A stretch of DNA of 64,000 nucleotides from Stenotrophomonas indicatrix. GTDB taxonomy: Bacteria; Pseudomonadota; Gammaproteobacteria; Xanthomonadales; Xanthomonadaceae. Position numbers and translations under genes: made by a program. Of this stretch, positions 8,639-17,691 are shown one piece after another (the first letter of the stretch is position 1; each line of letters opens with the position of its first letter). Location: positions 804,001-868,000 of the forward strand of contig CP168152.1 in assembly GCA_041545745.1 (NCBI GenBank). Reading direction: 5' to 3'. The notes below the pieces were generated by a model, which worked only from the letters and a program-made list of their open reading frames with translations, ran no database searches and was not told the origin of the DNA.

Positions 8639-8679
8639 GGGGTCAGATCCCTTTGCCGCAGGCAAAGGGATCTGACCCC
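8639..8679. repeat. GGGGTCAGATCCC-type hairpin, copy 1 (likely bidirectional terminator)
   Basis: This is a perfect 19-bp inverted repeat (8639-8657 and 8661-8679) with a 3-nt loop between the convergent pntAA and DUF3106 genes. It has no U-tract, so it may act as a transcript-end stabiliser or a shared terminator. The same outer sequence recurs at 11958 and 14390. Confidence 0.85.
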
Positions 8680-8701
8680 GGTCTCGCCTGCATATAGCGG
8701 G

Positions 8702-9166
8702 TTACCGCGGCTTCGCCGGCGGCGGGTTGTCGCGCACCCATTCCCTGCGTTCGTCCGCGGTCATCTGTGACCAGCGCTCGCGCATGGCATCGCGCTGGGC
8801 CGGACTGAGGTCACGCATCTGGCCGAACAACGCCCGGGCCTGCTCGCGTTGTTCCGGGCTCATGTGTTCGAAGCGGCGCAGGCCGCGGCGGGCCTTGTCG
8901 CGTTCCTCCGGGCTCATCGACTGCCAGCGCTGGCCGTGCGACAGCATGCGCTGGCGCTGCGCGGGATCGGCGCTGTTCCAGCGGTCGCGCAACGGAGCCA
9001 GCAGTGCTTCGCGCTGGGTCGGGCTCAGCTGTTCCCAGTTCGGCAGAGGCACGGCAGCAGGTGCCGGCCGCGTGGCAGGCGCCGGTGCGGTGGCCTGCGC
9101 CAGTGTCGGTGCAGCTGGCAGCAGGGTCAGGGCGATCAGCAGGGGCAGGGAGGGGTATCGCAACAT
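8702..9166 (-). CDS. DUF3106 domain-containing exported protein (154 aa)
   Basis: This is a small periplasmic protein. Residues 1-23 (MLRYPSLPLLIALTLLPAAPTLA) form a clear signal peptide. After an Ala/Pro linker come repeated helical segments with the LSPxQRxxL, MSPEERDKAR and MSPEQREQAR pattern of DUF3106, resembling the LTXXQ/Spy-like anti-aggregation and stress-sensor proteins. It is the third gene of the sigma/anti-sigma operon, starting 3 bp after the anti-sigma stop. This suggests it belongs to the same envelope-stress-like circuit, but that role is inferred from context and no function is established for the domain. Confidence 0.87.
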   Translation of the reverse strand: MLRYPSLPLLIALTLLPAAPTLAQATAPAPATRPAPAAVPLPNWEQLSPTQREALLAPLRDRWNSADPAQRQRMLSHGQRWQSMSPEERDKARRGLRRFEHMSPEQREQARALFGQMRDLSPAQRDAMRERWSQMTADERREWVRDNPPPAKPR

Positions 9167-9169
9167 GGT

Positions 9170-9496
9170 TCACTCCATCGCCAGGTCGTTGTCGCCCAGC
9201 CACAGGTACAGATCGGGATTCTCGTCGTACAGCACGCCATTGTCTTCTTCCGCCGCCACGATCGGCGCGGTGGCAGCGCCTTGATGTTCGTCCGGGCCGA
9301 CGAACTGGACGCCGATGCCCAGCGCGATCACCAGCGAACAGGCGCTGGCCAGCCACCAGCGCCAGCGACCGGCGTGCGCCCTGACAGCGCTGTGACGGGC
9401 ACTACGCAGGCGTGCCAGCGTGGCCGGCGACAGCGCCTGCAACGACTGCGCGTGCAGGCTGCGCAGGGCGTCATCGGATGGCAGAGGGCGGTTCAC
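9170..9496 (-). CDS. Putative anti-sigma factor, single-pass membrane protein (108 aa)
   Basis: The protein has a cytoplasmic N-terminal ~45 residues with helical, basic character (SLQALSPATLARLRSARHSAVRAH). One transmembrane segment follows (WWLASACSLVIALGIGVQFV, ~48-67), then a short acidic periplasmic tail ending YLWLGDNDLAME. The size, topology and position immediately after an ECF sigma gene are those of a small anti-sigma factor, although no zinc-binding ZAS motif is present. The GTG start overlaps the sigma stop (GTGA at 9496-9493), so the two are translationally coupled and made in fixed ratio. Function is inferred from context. Confidence 0.75.
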   Translation of the reverse strand: MNRPLPSDDALRSLHAQSLQALSPATLARLRSARHSAVRAHAGRWRWWLASACSLVIALGIGVQFVGPDEHQGAATAPIVAAEEDNGVLYDENPDLYLWLGDNDLAME

Positions 9497-10077
9497 GGGT
9501 GCATCTCCAGTTGATTCTGCAGCGCCTGTCGAGCGCGCGCCAGATGGGTCTTCACTGCGCCTTCGCTGCAGCCCATGGCGCGGGCGGTGGTAGCGCCGTC
9601 CAGATCCTGCAGCACGCGCAGGGTGAAGGCTTCGCGCTGGCGGGCGGGCAGTTCGCGCAGTGCCTGCACCAGCTGCTGGTACTGCTGGCGCTGCTCATGT
9701 GCCTGAGAAGGGTCCGGGCCGGGGTCGGCCCAGTCGATCTCGCCGCCGTCGGCGTCCTGGTTGTCGCGCCAGAACGGCAGGCGGAAGCGGCGACGGCGCT
9801 GCAGGTCAATCACCCGCCGGCGCAGGATGCTCCAGAACAACGGCGCCCACTCGGCTGCCGGCTTGTCGGCGTAGTCCAGCATGCGCAGCAGCGCGTCCTG
9901 CACCGCATCCAGCGCGTCATCACGCTGGCGCAGGCCGGCCTCGGCGAAGCGGAAGGCGCGCGGCCCGACGCTGGCCAGGAACGCTTCCAGCGAGGCCGGA
10001 ACGGCGTCGGCATCGGTGGTTGAGGGGGCAGGGCTGCTCACCAGCACAGGGTACGGTTCCTCGGCAGGGGTCACCAT
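9493..10077 (-). CDS. ECF-type RNA polymerase sigma factor (194 aa)
   Basis: This is an extracytoplasmic-function sigma factor with the usual two-domain layout. Region 2 spans ~30-100 (DDALDAVQDALLRMLDYA ... LFWSILRRRVIDLQRRRR). Region 4 spans ~135-190 (LPARQREAFTLRVLQDLDGATTA, then a helix-turn-helix AMGCSEGAVKTHLARARQAL). The start at 10077 (MVTPAEEPY) gives a normal family length with a ~25-residue variable leader; no strong ribosome-binding site is visible, so a downstream start is possible. It forms an operon with a membrane anti-sigma and a DUF3106 protein, and is divergent from pntAB. The operon sits between transhydrogenase subunit genes that are normally contiguous. Confidence 0.9.
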   Translation of the reverse strand: MVTPAEEPYPVLVSSPAPSTTDADAVPASLEAFLASVGPRAFRFAEAGLRQRDDALDAVQDALLRMLDYADKPAAEWAPLFWSILRRRVIDLQRRRRFRLPFWRDNQDADGGEIDWADPGPDPSQAHEQRQQYQQLVQALRELPARQREAFTLRVLQDLDGATTARAMGCSEGAVKTHLARARQALQNQLEMHP

Positions 10078-10174
10078 CGACAACGCGTGAGCGCGGCCGT
10101 GGTTGACCGGGACGCGCGCGGGGTTCAGCCCGTGGTTATGATGGGGCGACGAAGACAGAGCGGGAGCGTTGCCG

Positions 10175-10495
10175 ATGAGTGACGGGTTCGTGGCGCTGTA
10201 CATCTTCATGCTGGCCGCCATTGCCGGCCACGTGATCATTTCCCGGGTCCCGGTGATCCTGCATACCCCGTTGATGTCGGGCTCCAACTTCATCCATGGC
10301 ATCGTGCTGATCGGCGCGATGGTGGTGCTGGGGCACGCGCAGACACCGCTGGAGAAGATCCTGGGGTTCCTTGCCGTGGTGCTCGGCGCCGGCAATGCAG
10401 CCGGTGGCTATGTGGTCACCGCGCGCATGCTGGAAATGTTCAAGCCGAGCGTGCGCAAGACCGGCAACGATGAACCGAAGGAGCCGCAGGCTTGA
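10175..10495 (+). CDS. pntAB: NAD(P) transhydrogenase subunit alpha, membrane part (PntAB)
   Basis: This is the membrane domain II portion of the alpha subunit, encoded separately from the soluble part. The 106 residues carry three hydrophobic helices (VALYIFMLAAIAGHVII, NFIHGIVLIGAMVVLG, ILGFLAVVLGAGNAAGGYVV). They include the HTPLMSGSNFIHGI segment that carries conserved proton-channel polar residues. ATG 10175 is preceded by GGGAG at 10162-10166; a TTG two codons earlier is a less likely start. The stop overlaps the pntB start (TTGA), so the subunits are coupled. The soluble partner pntAA lies 1.5 kb upstream across an opposite-strand operon. Confidence 0.95.
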   Translation: MSDGFVALYIFMLAAIAGHVIISRVPVILHTPLMSGSNFIHGIVLIGAMVVLGHAQTPLEKILGFLAVVLGAGNAAGGYVVTARMLEMFKPSVRKTGNDEPKEPQA

Positions 10496-11952
10496 ACATC
10501 AGCACCGTCGAACTGCTCGATTGGCTGGTCAAGACCAGCTACCTGGTCGCCGCCACGCTGTTCCTCCTCGGCCTGCAGCGCATGGCCTCGCCGATGACCG
10601 CCAGCAGCGGTATCCGCTGGGCGGGGCTGGGCATGCTGCTGGCCACGGTGGCGACCTTCTTCCTGCCCGAACTGCACAACGTGCCGCTGATCCTGGTGGC
10701 ACTGCTGCTGGGTGCCGGCCTGGCCTGGTGGTCGGCGGGCAAGGTCGCGGTCACCGACATGCCGCAGATGGTCGCGCTGTACAACGGCATGGGCGGTGGC
10801 TCGGCGGCGGCCATCGGTGCGGTGGAACTGCTGCGCTATGCCTTCCTGGTCAACCGCGATACCACCCACTGGAGCGCGCAGGCGCTGGCCGACCTGGCCG
10901 CGCGCCAGCCGTCCGGCACGGTGCTGGTGCTGGCCGTGGTCGGCGCAGCGATCGGTGCGGTGTCGCTGTCCGGCTCGGTGATTGCCTGGGCCAAACTCGA
11001 TGGCCGCCTCGACAAGCGTGTGACCTGGCCGGGCCAGCAGGTGATGAACCTGCTGGTGGCGCTGGCCGTAGTGGTGCTGGGCATCATCGCTGCCAGCACG
11101 CTCAGCACCTGGGCCATCGTCGCCTTCTTCGTGCTGGCACTCGCGCTGGGTGTGTTGATGACGCTGCCGATCGGTGGCGCCGACATGCCGGTGGTGATCT
11201 CGCTGTACAACGCGTTCACTGGCCTGGCGGTGTCGTTTGAAGGCTACGTGCTGGGCAACGAGGCGTTGATCATCGCCGGCATGATGGTTGGCGCAGCGGG
11301 CATCCTGCTGACCCGGTTGATGGCCAAGGCAATGAACCGGCCGATCCGCAACGTGCTGTTCTCCAACTTCGGCGCTGGCGCCGGTGGTGAAGCGCAGGCG
11401 ATATCCGGTTCGCAGAAGCCCATCGAAGCGGCCGACGTGGCCGCGATGATGGGCTTTGCCGAACGTGTGGTGATCGTGCCCGGCTATGGTATGGCCGTGG
11501 CCCAGGCCCAGCACAAGATCTGGGAGCTGGCGCAGCGGTTGATCACGCGCGGGGTGAAGGTGAAGTTCGCCATCCACCCGGTGGCCGGGCGAATGCCCGG
11601 GCACATGAACGTGCTGCTGGCCGAAGCGGGTGTGCCGTATGACCTGATCGCGGACATGGACGACATCAATCCCGAATTCGCCACCACCGACGTGGTGCTG
11701 GTGATCGGTGCCAACGACGTGGTCAATCCGGTGGCGCGCACCGATCCGGCCAGTCCGATCTACGGCATGCCGGTACTGGACGTGGTCAACGCGCGCAACG
11801 TGGTGGTGATCAAGCGCGGCAAGGGCACCGGCTTTGCCGGTATCGAGAATGCGCTGTTCTACGCCGACAACACCCGCATGCTGTACGGAGATGGTGCCGA
11901 GGCAGCGGCGTCGCTGGTCAGCGAGCTGAAGGCGCTCGACGGCGGGCATTGA
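10492..11952 (+). CDS. pntB: NAD(P) transhydrogenase subunit beta (PntB)
   Basis: This is the beta subunit of the proton-translocating transhydrogenase. About nine transmembrane helices occupy residues ~1-265 (domain II), with channel segments such as MPQMVALYNGMGGGSAAAIGA and MPVVISLYNAFTGLAVSFEGY. The cytoplasmic NADP-binding domain III follows (VVIVPGYGMAVAQAQHKIWEL at ~325, AGRMPGHMNVLLAEAGVPYD, VLVIGANDVVNPVA, and the C-terminal KRGKGTGFAGIENALFY). The length of 486 aa is normal. The TTG start at 10492 is supported by the AAGGAG at 10478-10483 and by overlap with the pntAB stop. The enzyme supplies NADPH at the expense of proton motive force. A GGGGTC-type hairpin follows the stop. Confidence 0.96.
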   Translation: MNISTVELLDWLVKTSYLVAATLFLLGLQRMASPMTASSGIRWAGLGMLLATVATFFLPELHNVPLILVALLLGAGLAWWSAGKVAVTDMPQMVALYNGMGGGSAAAIGAVELLRYAFLVNRDTTHWSAQALADLAARQPSGTVLVLAVVGAAIGAVSLSGSVIAWAKLDGRLDKRVTWPGQQVMNLLVALAVVVLGIIAASTLSTWAIVAFFVLALALGVLMTLPIGGADMPVVISLYNAFTGLAVSFEGYVLGNEALIIAGMMVGAAGILLTRLMAKAMNRPIRNVLFSNFGAGAGGEAQAISGSQKPIEAADVAAMMGFAERVVIVPGYGMAVAQAQHKIWELAQRLITRGVKVKFAIHPVAGRMPGHMNVLLAEAGVPYDLIADMDDINPEFATTDVVLVIGANDVVNPVARTDPASPIYGMPVLDVVNARNVVVIKRGKGTGFAGIENALFYADNTRMLYGDGAEAAASLVSELKALDGGH

Positions 11953-11957
11953 AGGTT

Positions 11958-11996
11958 GGGGTCGGATCCCTTTCTGCAGGAAAGGGCTCTGACCCC
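11958..11996. repeat. GGGGTCAGATCCC-type hairpin, copy 2
   Basis: This imperfect 17-bp inverted repeat (11958-11974 and 11980-11996, loop TGCAG) has one G-T wobble and one mismatch. It lies 5 bp after the pntB stop and belongs to the same family as 8639 and 14390. Confidence 0.8.
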
Positions 11997-12011
11997 GGAT
12001 TCAACCACCCC

Positions 12012-12034
12012 ATCCACGCGTGGCGTGGATCTAC
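12012..12034 (-). repeat. SMAG-type GTAG stem-loop repeat
   Basis: ATCCACGC (12012-12019) and GCGTGGAT (12023-12030) form the stem, and CTAC at 12031-12034 is the GTAG head on the minus strand. It lies between the convergent ends of pntB and the small membrane-protein gene. Confidence 0.85.
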
Positions 12035-12053
12035 CAGGGCATCACCGGCGCGA

Positions 12054-12473
12054 TCAACGCGCCAGCCAGGCGCCTACGGCCACGCCCACCGCCAGCCACA
12101 GCCATTCGACCACACCGTTGGCCAGGGTGATCAGCGTCCAGGCCAGATGCGGTCCCATCCGCAGCGAGGCGTCCCAAGGGTTCAGACCCATCGATCCGCC
12201 CATCCAGGCACTGGCGATGGCCCAGTTCGAGATTGCGGTTACCAGCAGCGTGCCCAGCACGACCAAGGCGATACGCAGCTTGCCGGGACCGAGCGTGCCC
12301 AAGCGCAGCATGAACACCAGTTCCAGGGCGGTCAGCACGGCCATCCAGCCGACCGGACGGCCGGTGAACAGGGCGATCAGCATCCAGGCGAGGGGGGCGG
12401 TGGCCAGCGCCAGCAACAACATGAAGGGCCAGAGCCAGGTAACGGTCCTGGCGCGTGCGGCATTGGAGGACAT
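12054..12473 (-). CDS. Hypothetical four-helix membrane protein (139 aa)
   Basis: I do not recognise a named family. The protein has a short polar N-terminus (MSSNAARARTVT) and about four hydrophobic segments: WLWPFMLLLALATAPLAWMLIALF, VGWMAVLTALELVFML, LRIALVVLGTLLVTAISNWAIA and WTLITLANGVVEWLWLAVGVAVGAWLA. It is therefore probably an inner-membrane protein. Tryptophan-rich helix ends and a GGSMGLNPWDASLRMGP loop are the only distinctive features. It is monocistronic, convergent with pntB and divergent from sufT. The ATG start is the first in the frame; no function is proposed. Confidence 0.7.
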   Translation of the reverse strand: MSSNAARARTVTWLWPFMLLLALATAPLAWMLIALFTGRPVGWMAVLTALELVFMLRLGTLGPGKLRIALVVLGTLLVTAISNWAIASAWMGGSMGLNPWDASLRMGPHLAWTLITLANGVVEWLWLAVGVAVGAWLAR

Positions 12474-12594
12474 CGAAGCTCCTGAAGGTCGCCCACAGGA
12501 TACTGTGGTTTGCCGCAGTGCACCGGCGAGGGCGGGGCGCCTACGCTAGAATGGCCGCTTGCGTGGCTTATGCCGCAGCCCCATATCGGTCCCC

Positions 12595-13146
12595 ATGTAT
12601 TCCCGTAGCAGCGAACCTGTCCACTTCGAACGCGATTGTGAGGCCGTGATGGTCCCGCAGGGCGACACCGTGACCCTGCCCGCCGGCAGCTATGGGTACA
12701 TCACCCAGGCGCTGGGCGGCAGCTATTCGGTGTTCGTCGAGGGCAATCTGTTCCGTATCGCCGGCAAGGATGGCGATGCCATCGGCAAGGAGGCGCCGGC
12801 GCCGCTGGAGCTGCCCGACGATGCCAGCGACGAGCAGGTGGAACAACTGGTGTGGCAGCAGCTGCGCACCTGTTTCGATCCGGAGATTCCGGTGAACATC
12901 GTCGAACTGGGCCTGGTCTACGAGGTGGAGATCAAGCACCTGGACGAAGGGCAGCGCGAGATCGACGTGAAGATGACCTTGACCGCACCTGCCTGCGGCA
13001 TGGGCGACATCCTGGTCGACGATGTGCGCAGCAAGCTTGAAATGATCCCGACGGTGGCCGAGGCCGACGTCGAGCTGGTCTTCGATCCGCCGTGGAACCA
13101 GCACATGATGTCCGAGGCTGCGCGCCTCGAAACCGGCATGCTTTGA
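12595..13146 (+). CDS. sufT: Iron-sulfur cluster assembly protein SufT
   Basis: This 183-aa protein matches the SufT form of the DUF59/MIP18 family: an N-terminal extension (residues ~1-70, with VPQGDTVTLPAGSYGYITQALGGSY) followed by the DUF59 domain. Diagnostic stretches are QLRTCFDPEIPVNIVELGLVYEV (~92-115), MTLTAPACGMGDILVDDV with the conserved cysteine, and VFDPPWNQHMMSEAARLETGM at the C-terminus. The family helps mature Fe-S proteins. It stands alone here rather than in a suf operon; ilvE starts 59 bp downstream. ATG 12595 gives the conserved N-terminal length. A TAGAAT at 12547-12552 may be its -10 box. Confidence 0.92.
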   Translation: MYSRSSEPVHFERDCEAVMVPQGDTVTLPAGSYGYITQALGGSYSVFVEGNLFRIAGKDGDAIGKEAPAPLELPDDASDEQVEQLVWQQLRTCFDPEIPVNIVELGLVYEVEIKHLDEGQREIDVKMTLTAPACGMGDILVDDVRSKLEMIPTVAEADVELVFDPPWNQHMMSEAARLETGML

Positions 13147-13205
13147 CCCACGGCCCGCAGTGACGCGGGCCCGGCATTACCCGCAACCAGAACAGGAAAT
13201 CTCCG

Positions 13206-14300
13206 GTGTCCCAGTCCATTCCCAGCTTCGCCGTCACCCGTTCGGACCACCCGCGCAGCGCTGAAGAGCGCGCCCAGATCCTGGAGAAGCCGGGCTTCGG
13301 CCTGCACTTCACCGACCACATGGTGGAAGTGCGCTGGGACAAGGACACCGGCTGGCACAACGCCAACGTGCGTGCCTATGGTCCGCTGCAGCTGGATCCG
13401 GCCGCGGCCGTGCTGCACTACGGCCAGGAGATCTTCGAGGGCATCAAGGCCTACCGCCATGCCGATGGTTCGATCTGGACCTTCCGCCCCGATGCCAACG
13501 GCCGTCGCCTGCAGCGTTCGGCGCAGCGCCTGGCGCTGCCGGAACTGCCGGTGGAGATCTTCGTCGAATCGCTGAAGCAGATGATCGCCGTCGACAGCGC
13601 CTGGGTGCCGTCGGCCGACGAGTCCAGCCTGTATTTCCGTCCGTTCATGATCGGCGATGAGGCGTTCCTTGGCGTGCGCGGCGCGCACAAGGCCGGCTAC
13701 TACGTGATCGCCAGCCCGGCCGGCCCGTACTTCGCCAAGGGCGTCGCCCCGGTGTCGATCTGGCTGTCCACCGAATACGCGCGTGCGGCCAAGGGTGGCA
13801 CCGGTGCGGCCAAGTGCGGTGGCAACTACGCCGCCTCGCTGTTGCCGCAGCAGAAGGCGCAGGCACAGGGCTGCTCGCAGGTGCTGTTCCTGGACCCGGT
13901 CGAAGGCAAGTACCTGGAAGAACTGGGCGGCATGAACGTGTTCCTGGTCTACAAGGACGGCACGCTGGTCACGCCGGAACTGTCCGGCAGCATCCTTGAA
14001 GGCATCACCCGCGAGAGCATCCTGCAGCTGGCCCGCGACCGCGGCATGAAGGTCGAAGAGCGCAAGGTCACCATCGATGAGTGGAAGCAGGGCGTGACCT
14101 CCGGCGAGATCGCCGAAGTGTTCGCCTGCGGTACCGCTGCGGTGGTCACCCCGATCGGCCAGCTCAAGGGCGAAGGCTTCTCGGTGGGCGACATCAATGC
14201 GCCGGCCGGTGAAGTGACCATGTCGCTGCGCAAGGAACTGACCGACATCCAGTACGGTCGCCTGCCGGACCGTCATGGCTGGCTGGTCAAGCTGGGCTGA
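13206..14300 (+). CDS. ilvE: Branched-chain amino acid aminotransferase
   Basis: This is a class IV PLP-dependent aminotransferase that catalyses the final transamination of Leu, Ile and Val synthesis. The PLP lysine is K203 in GAAKCGGNYAAS. EIFEGIKAYRHADGSIWTFRPDAN, FLDPVEGKYLEELGGMNVF and the C-terminal ACGTAAVVTPIGQL are characteristic of the group II (eukaryote-like, ~360 aa) enzymes. The start is GTG at 13206, preceded by AGGAAA at 13194-13199; the product then begins MSQSIPSFAVTRSDHP. No leader peptide or T-box is visible upstream. A GC-rich hairpin at 14350 probably terminates the transcript. Confidence 0.96.
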   Translation: MSQSIPSFAVTRSDHPRSAEERAQILEKPGFGLHFTDHMVEVRWDKDTGWHNANVRAYGPLQLDPAAAVLHYGQEIFEGIKAYRHADGSIWTFRPDANGRRLQRSAQRLALPELPVEIFVESLKQMIAVDSAWVPSADESSLYFRPFMIGDEAFLGVRGAHKAGYYVIASPAGPYFAKGVAPVSIWLSTEYARAAKGGTGAAKCGGNYAASLLPQQKAQAQGCSQVLFLDPVEGKYLEELGGMNVFLVYKDGTLVTPELSGSILEGITRESILQLARDRGMKVEERKVTIDEWKQGVTSGEIAEVFACGTAAVVTPIGQLKGEGFSVGDINAPAGEVTMSLRKELTDIQYGRLPDRHGWLVKLG

Positions 14301-14349
14301 TCGCCTGCGCTGGATGTTGGAGCCGGGCCATGCCCGGCTGCCTTCCTGG

Positions 14350-14374
14350 AAAGCCCGTCCTGGTGACGGGCTTT
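14350..14374 (+). terminator. Putative intrinsic terminator of ilvE
   Basis: AAAGCCCGTC (14350-14359) pairs with GACGGGCTTT (14365-14374) around a CTGGT loop, 49 bp after the ilvE stop. The trailing T-run is short (CTTTCTGCGTT), so termination strength is uncertain. Confidence 0.65.
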
Positions 14375-14389
14375 CTGCGTTGTGAGCCC

Positions 14390-14430
14390 GGGGTCAGATC
14401 CCTTTTCCATAGGAAAAGGGATCTGACCCC
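14390..14430. repeat. GGGGTCAGATCCC-type hairpin, copy 3
   Basis: This is a perfect 19-bp inverted repeat (14390-14408 and 14412-14430) with loop ATA. The outer 16 bases of each arm match copy 1 at 8639. It follows the ilvE terminator. Confidence 0.85.
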
Positions 14431-14747
14431 AATCTACCGACGCCGATGTCGGCAAAGACATGGCGGGACAGGACATTCCGCAGTCAGGTCCGTGCAGGTG
14501 ACGCGAAAGTTCCTTCACCTTCACAAACCCTCGACCCGGAAAGTCTCAGATCCAACATTTCATCTTGCTGAAAAGACGCTGAAAATCTTGTGGTGTCCGG
14601 TTTGAGCCACTAGCGTCATCAACACAGCGGATGGTCAGGGGGATCCGCTGGCTCGCCGGACCCGAACCTCGCCATTGCAAGCCAGCCCACGGTTCAGGCC
14701 GGTGCTTCTGCCGATTCCGGCATTCCTACCATTAGAAGGGAAATCCG
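14431..14747. other. Intergenic region upstream of the subtilase gene
   Basis: This ~317-bp region has no gene. It holds the promoter and leader of the secreted protease. Composition becomes AT-richer around 14555-14600 (TTCATCTTGCTGAAAAGACG), where a promoter is likely, but I cannot assign clear -35 and -10 boxes. AGAAGGGAAA at 14733-14742 is the ribosome-binding region. Confidence 0.45.
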
Positions 14748-16490
<1,743 letters not shown>

Positions 16491-16515
16491 GCCCAAGCCC
16501 CTCTCCATGGGCACG

Positions 16516-16543
16516 CCCCGGTCTCGGCCGGGGTGTTTTTTTT
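16516..16543 (+). terminator. Rho-independent terminator of the subtilase gene
   Basis: CCCCGG (16516-16521) and CCGGGG (16528-16533) form the stem around TCTCGG. The downstream run GTGTTTTTTTT-type tract (16534-16543) makes this a canonical intrinsic terminator 25 bp past the stop codon. Confidence 0.92.
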
Positions 16544-16635
16544 AAGGGGCGGCGAAGCAAAGAAAGCAATGTGCAGCAGTGCATTTGCTCTTGCTCTGCG
16601 CTTGACCTTGCTGGCCGCGCATCGGCAACTGTCTG

Positions 16636-16741
16636 GAGAGGCTCAGGCTCCCATCGCAGGACCGTTGGCGCCATGGATGGCGCCATCGAGCCCCCATGGA
16701 TGGGTTTACGGCGTGTCCTGCGATGGGAGCCTGAGCCTCTC
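16636..16741 (+). repeat. Long-arm inverted-repeat element A with 52-nt structured core
   Basis: A perfect 27-bp inverted repeat (16636-16662 and 16715-16741) encloses a 52-nt core (16663-16714). The core can form two small hairpins: GGCGCCA-TGGA-TGGCGCC and CCC-ATGGAT-GGG. The core aligns base for base with those of elements B (20316-20367, opposite strand) and C (20600-20651), whereas the arm sequence is unrelated to theirs. It lies between convergent genes (subtilase and the asparaginase homologue), downstream of the terminator. There is no open reading frame and no U-tract. Confidence 0.85.
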
Positions 16742-16790
16742 ACCACTACAGCAACCGAAACGCCGACGCGCGACAGCGCGCCTCAATCCC

Positions 16791-17279
16791 TCAAACCGAC
16801 TCGAACCGGTTCGCCGCCACGTTCTTGCGCACATGCTGCGGATCGAAGATCCGACCGTTCATTGCGATGAACACCCCCGACGGCAGCGACTGCACCGCAC
16901 CGATCGCGCAGCCGATGTTGAACTCCGCATCCGAACCACGGAAACGCGCCGGGCTCAGTGCACCGGTCATCACGATGGTCTTGTCGGGAATCGTCGCCAG
17001 TACCTTGCCGGTCTGCACCATCGAATCGGTGCCATGGGTAACCAGCACGTGGCGGGTGGGCTGCGCAGCGATCGTCGCGCGGATCAGCTCGCGATCGTCG
17101 TCGTTGATGTGCAGCGAATCCTTGCGCAGGATCGGAATCACGTTGAAACGGAACGTGACCCCCAGTTCGCGCAGGATCATGCCGATCTGCGGGTCGCCGA
17201 TCTGGTAGTCCGACTTGTCGTCGAAATAGATCTTGTCGATCGTGCCACCGGTGGTGACGACCAGGAGCTCTTCCATCAT
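16791..17279 (-). CDS. Single-domain asparaginase homologue (162 aa)
   Basis: The protein corresponds only to the N-terminal, catalytic-nucleophile domain of type I/II L-asparaginases. Both active-site blocks are present: VVTTGGTIDKIYFDD near the N-terminus (nucleophile Thr) and VTHGTDSMVQTGK at ~90 (Thr-Asp pair). The ~150-residue C-terminal domain that normally completes the dimer active site is missing, and the frame closes cleanly at ANRFESV, so this looks like a stable short family rather than a fresh truncation. Several in-frame starts exist; ATG 17279 (MMEELLVV) places the first beta strand at the usual position. Activity on asparagine is uncertain. Confidence 0.8.
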   Translation of the reverse strand: MMEELLVVTTGGTIDKIYFDDKSDYQIGDPQIGMILRELGVTFRFNVIPILRKDSLHINDDDRELIRATIAAQPTRHVLVTHGTDSMVQTGKVLATIPDKTIVMTGALSPARFRGSDAEFNIGCAIGAVQSLPSGVFIAMNGRIFDPQHVRKNVAANRFESV

Positions 17280-17355
17280 GTGCATGCGCGAAACCAAGGC
17301 AGGTACAGCGGCGCGGGGCCGGGAACGCAGATGATACGGCCCACCGGGCGCAGCG

Positions 17356-17691
17356 TCAGCGCCGCCGCCCGAAACGGGCGCGCAGGCCGGGCAGGCTGGC
17401 CGCGAAGATCACCAGCAGCGCCAGCACGATTTCGACGAGTGCCAGCCAGCGGGTCTCGGGATGGCTCCAGGCGCTCATCACGCCGTGGCTGAACCAGCCC
17501 AGGGCCAGCACTGCCGCCCAGAACCCGGCCTTGCGCCAGCCCAGCCGCAGGGCGATGGCCAGCGCCAGCGGTGGTGCCGTGAACACCAGCTGGGTGGCCA
17601 GCCAGTGCCTGTCGTTGATGAACCAGCCGGCAAACAGCGCCGCCAGCCCCATCAAGGCCAGCAGCAGCACGGTGCGCGGCGCGGCGCTCAT
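17356..17691 (-). CDS. DUF2069 family membrane protein (111 aa)
   Basis: This is a small inner-membrane protein with four hydrophobic segments: TVLLLALMGLAALFAGWFI, WLATQLVFTAPPLALAIALRLG, FWAAVLALGWFSHGVMSAW and LALVEIVLALLVIFAASLPGL. The size and the GxxFAA-type C-terminus fit DUF2069, whose function is unknown. Its ATG overlaps the wrbA stop (ATGA, 17691-17688). The WrbA-DUF2069 pairing recurs in related genomes as far as I recall, so a link to quinone metabolism at the membrane is possible but unproven. Confidence 0.82.
   Translation of the reverse strand: MSAAPRTVLLLALMGLAALFAGWFINDRHWLATQLVFTAPPLALAIALRLGWRKAGFWAAVLALGWFSHGVMSAWSHPETRWLALVEIVLALLVIFAASLPGLRARFGRRR

Noticed and set aside
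9170..9496. Anti-sigma factor with a zinc-binding ZAS domain
   Set aside because: The HxxxCxxC motif is absent. The anti-sigma label rests only on topology and position.
14300..14747. Riboswitch or leader-peptide attenuator around ilvE and the protease gene
   Set aside because: Only a terminator and a GGGGTC hairpin are visible. There is no T-box motif, no run of Leu/Ile/Val codons in a short frame before ilvE, and no recognisable riboswitch core.
16636..16741. Element A as a simple intrinsic terminator
   Set aside because: A canonical terminator with a T-run already lies at 16516-16543. The element has no U-tract, and its branched core is shared with two other loci.
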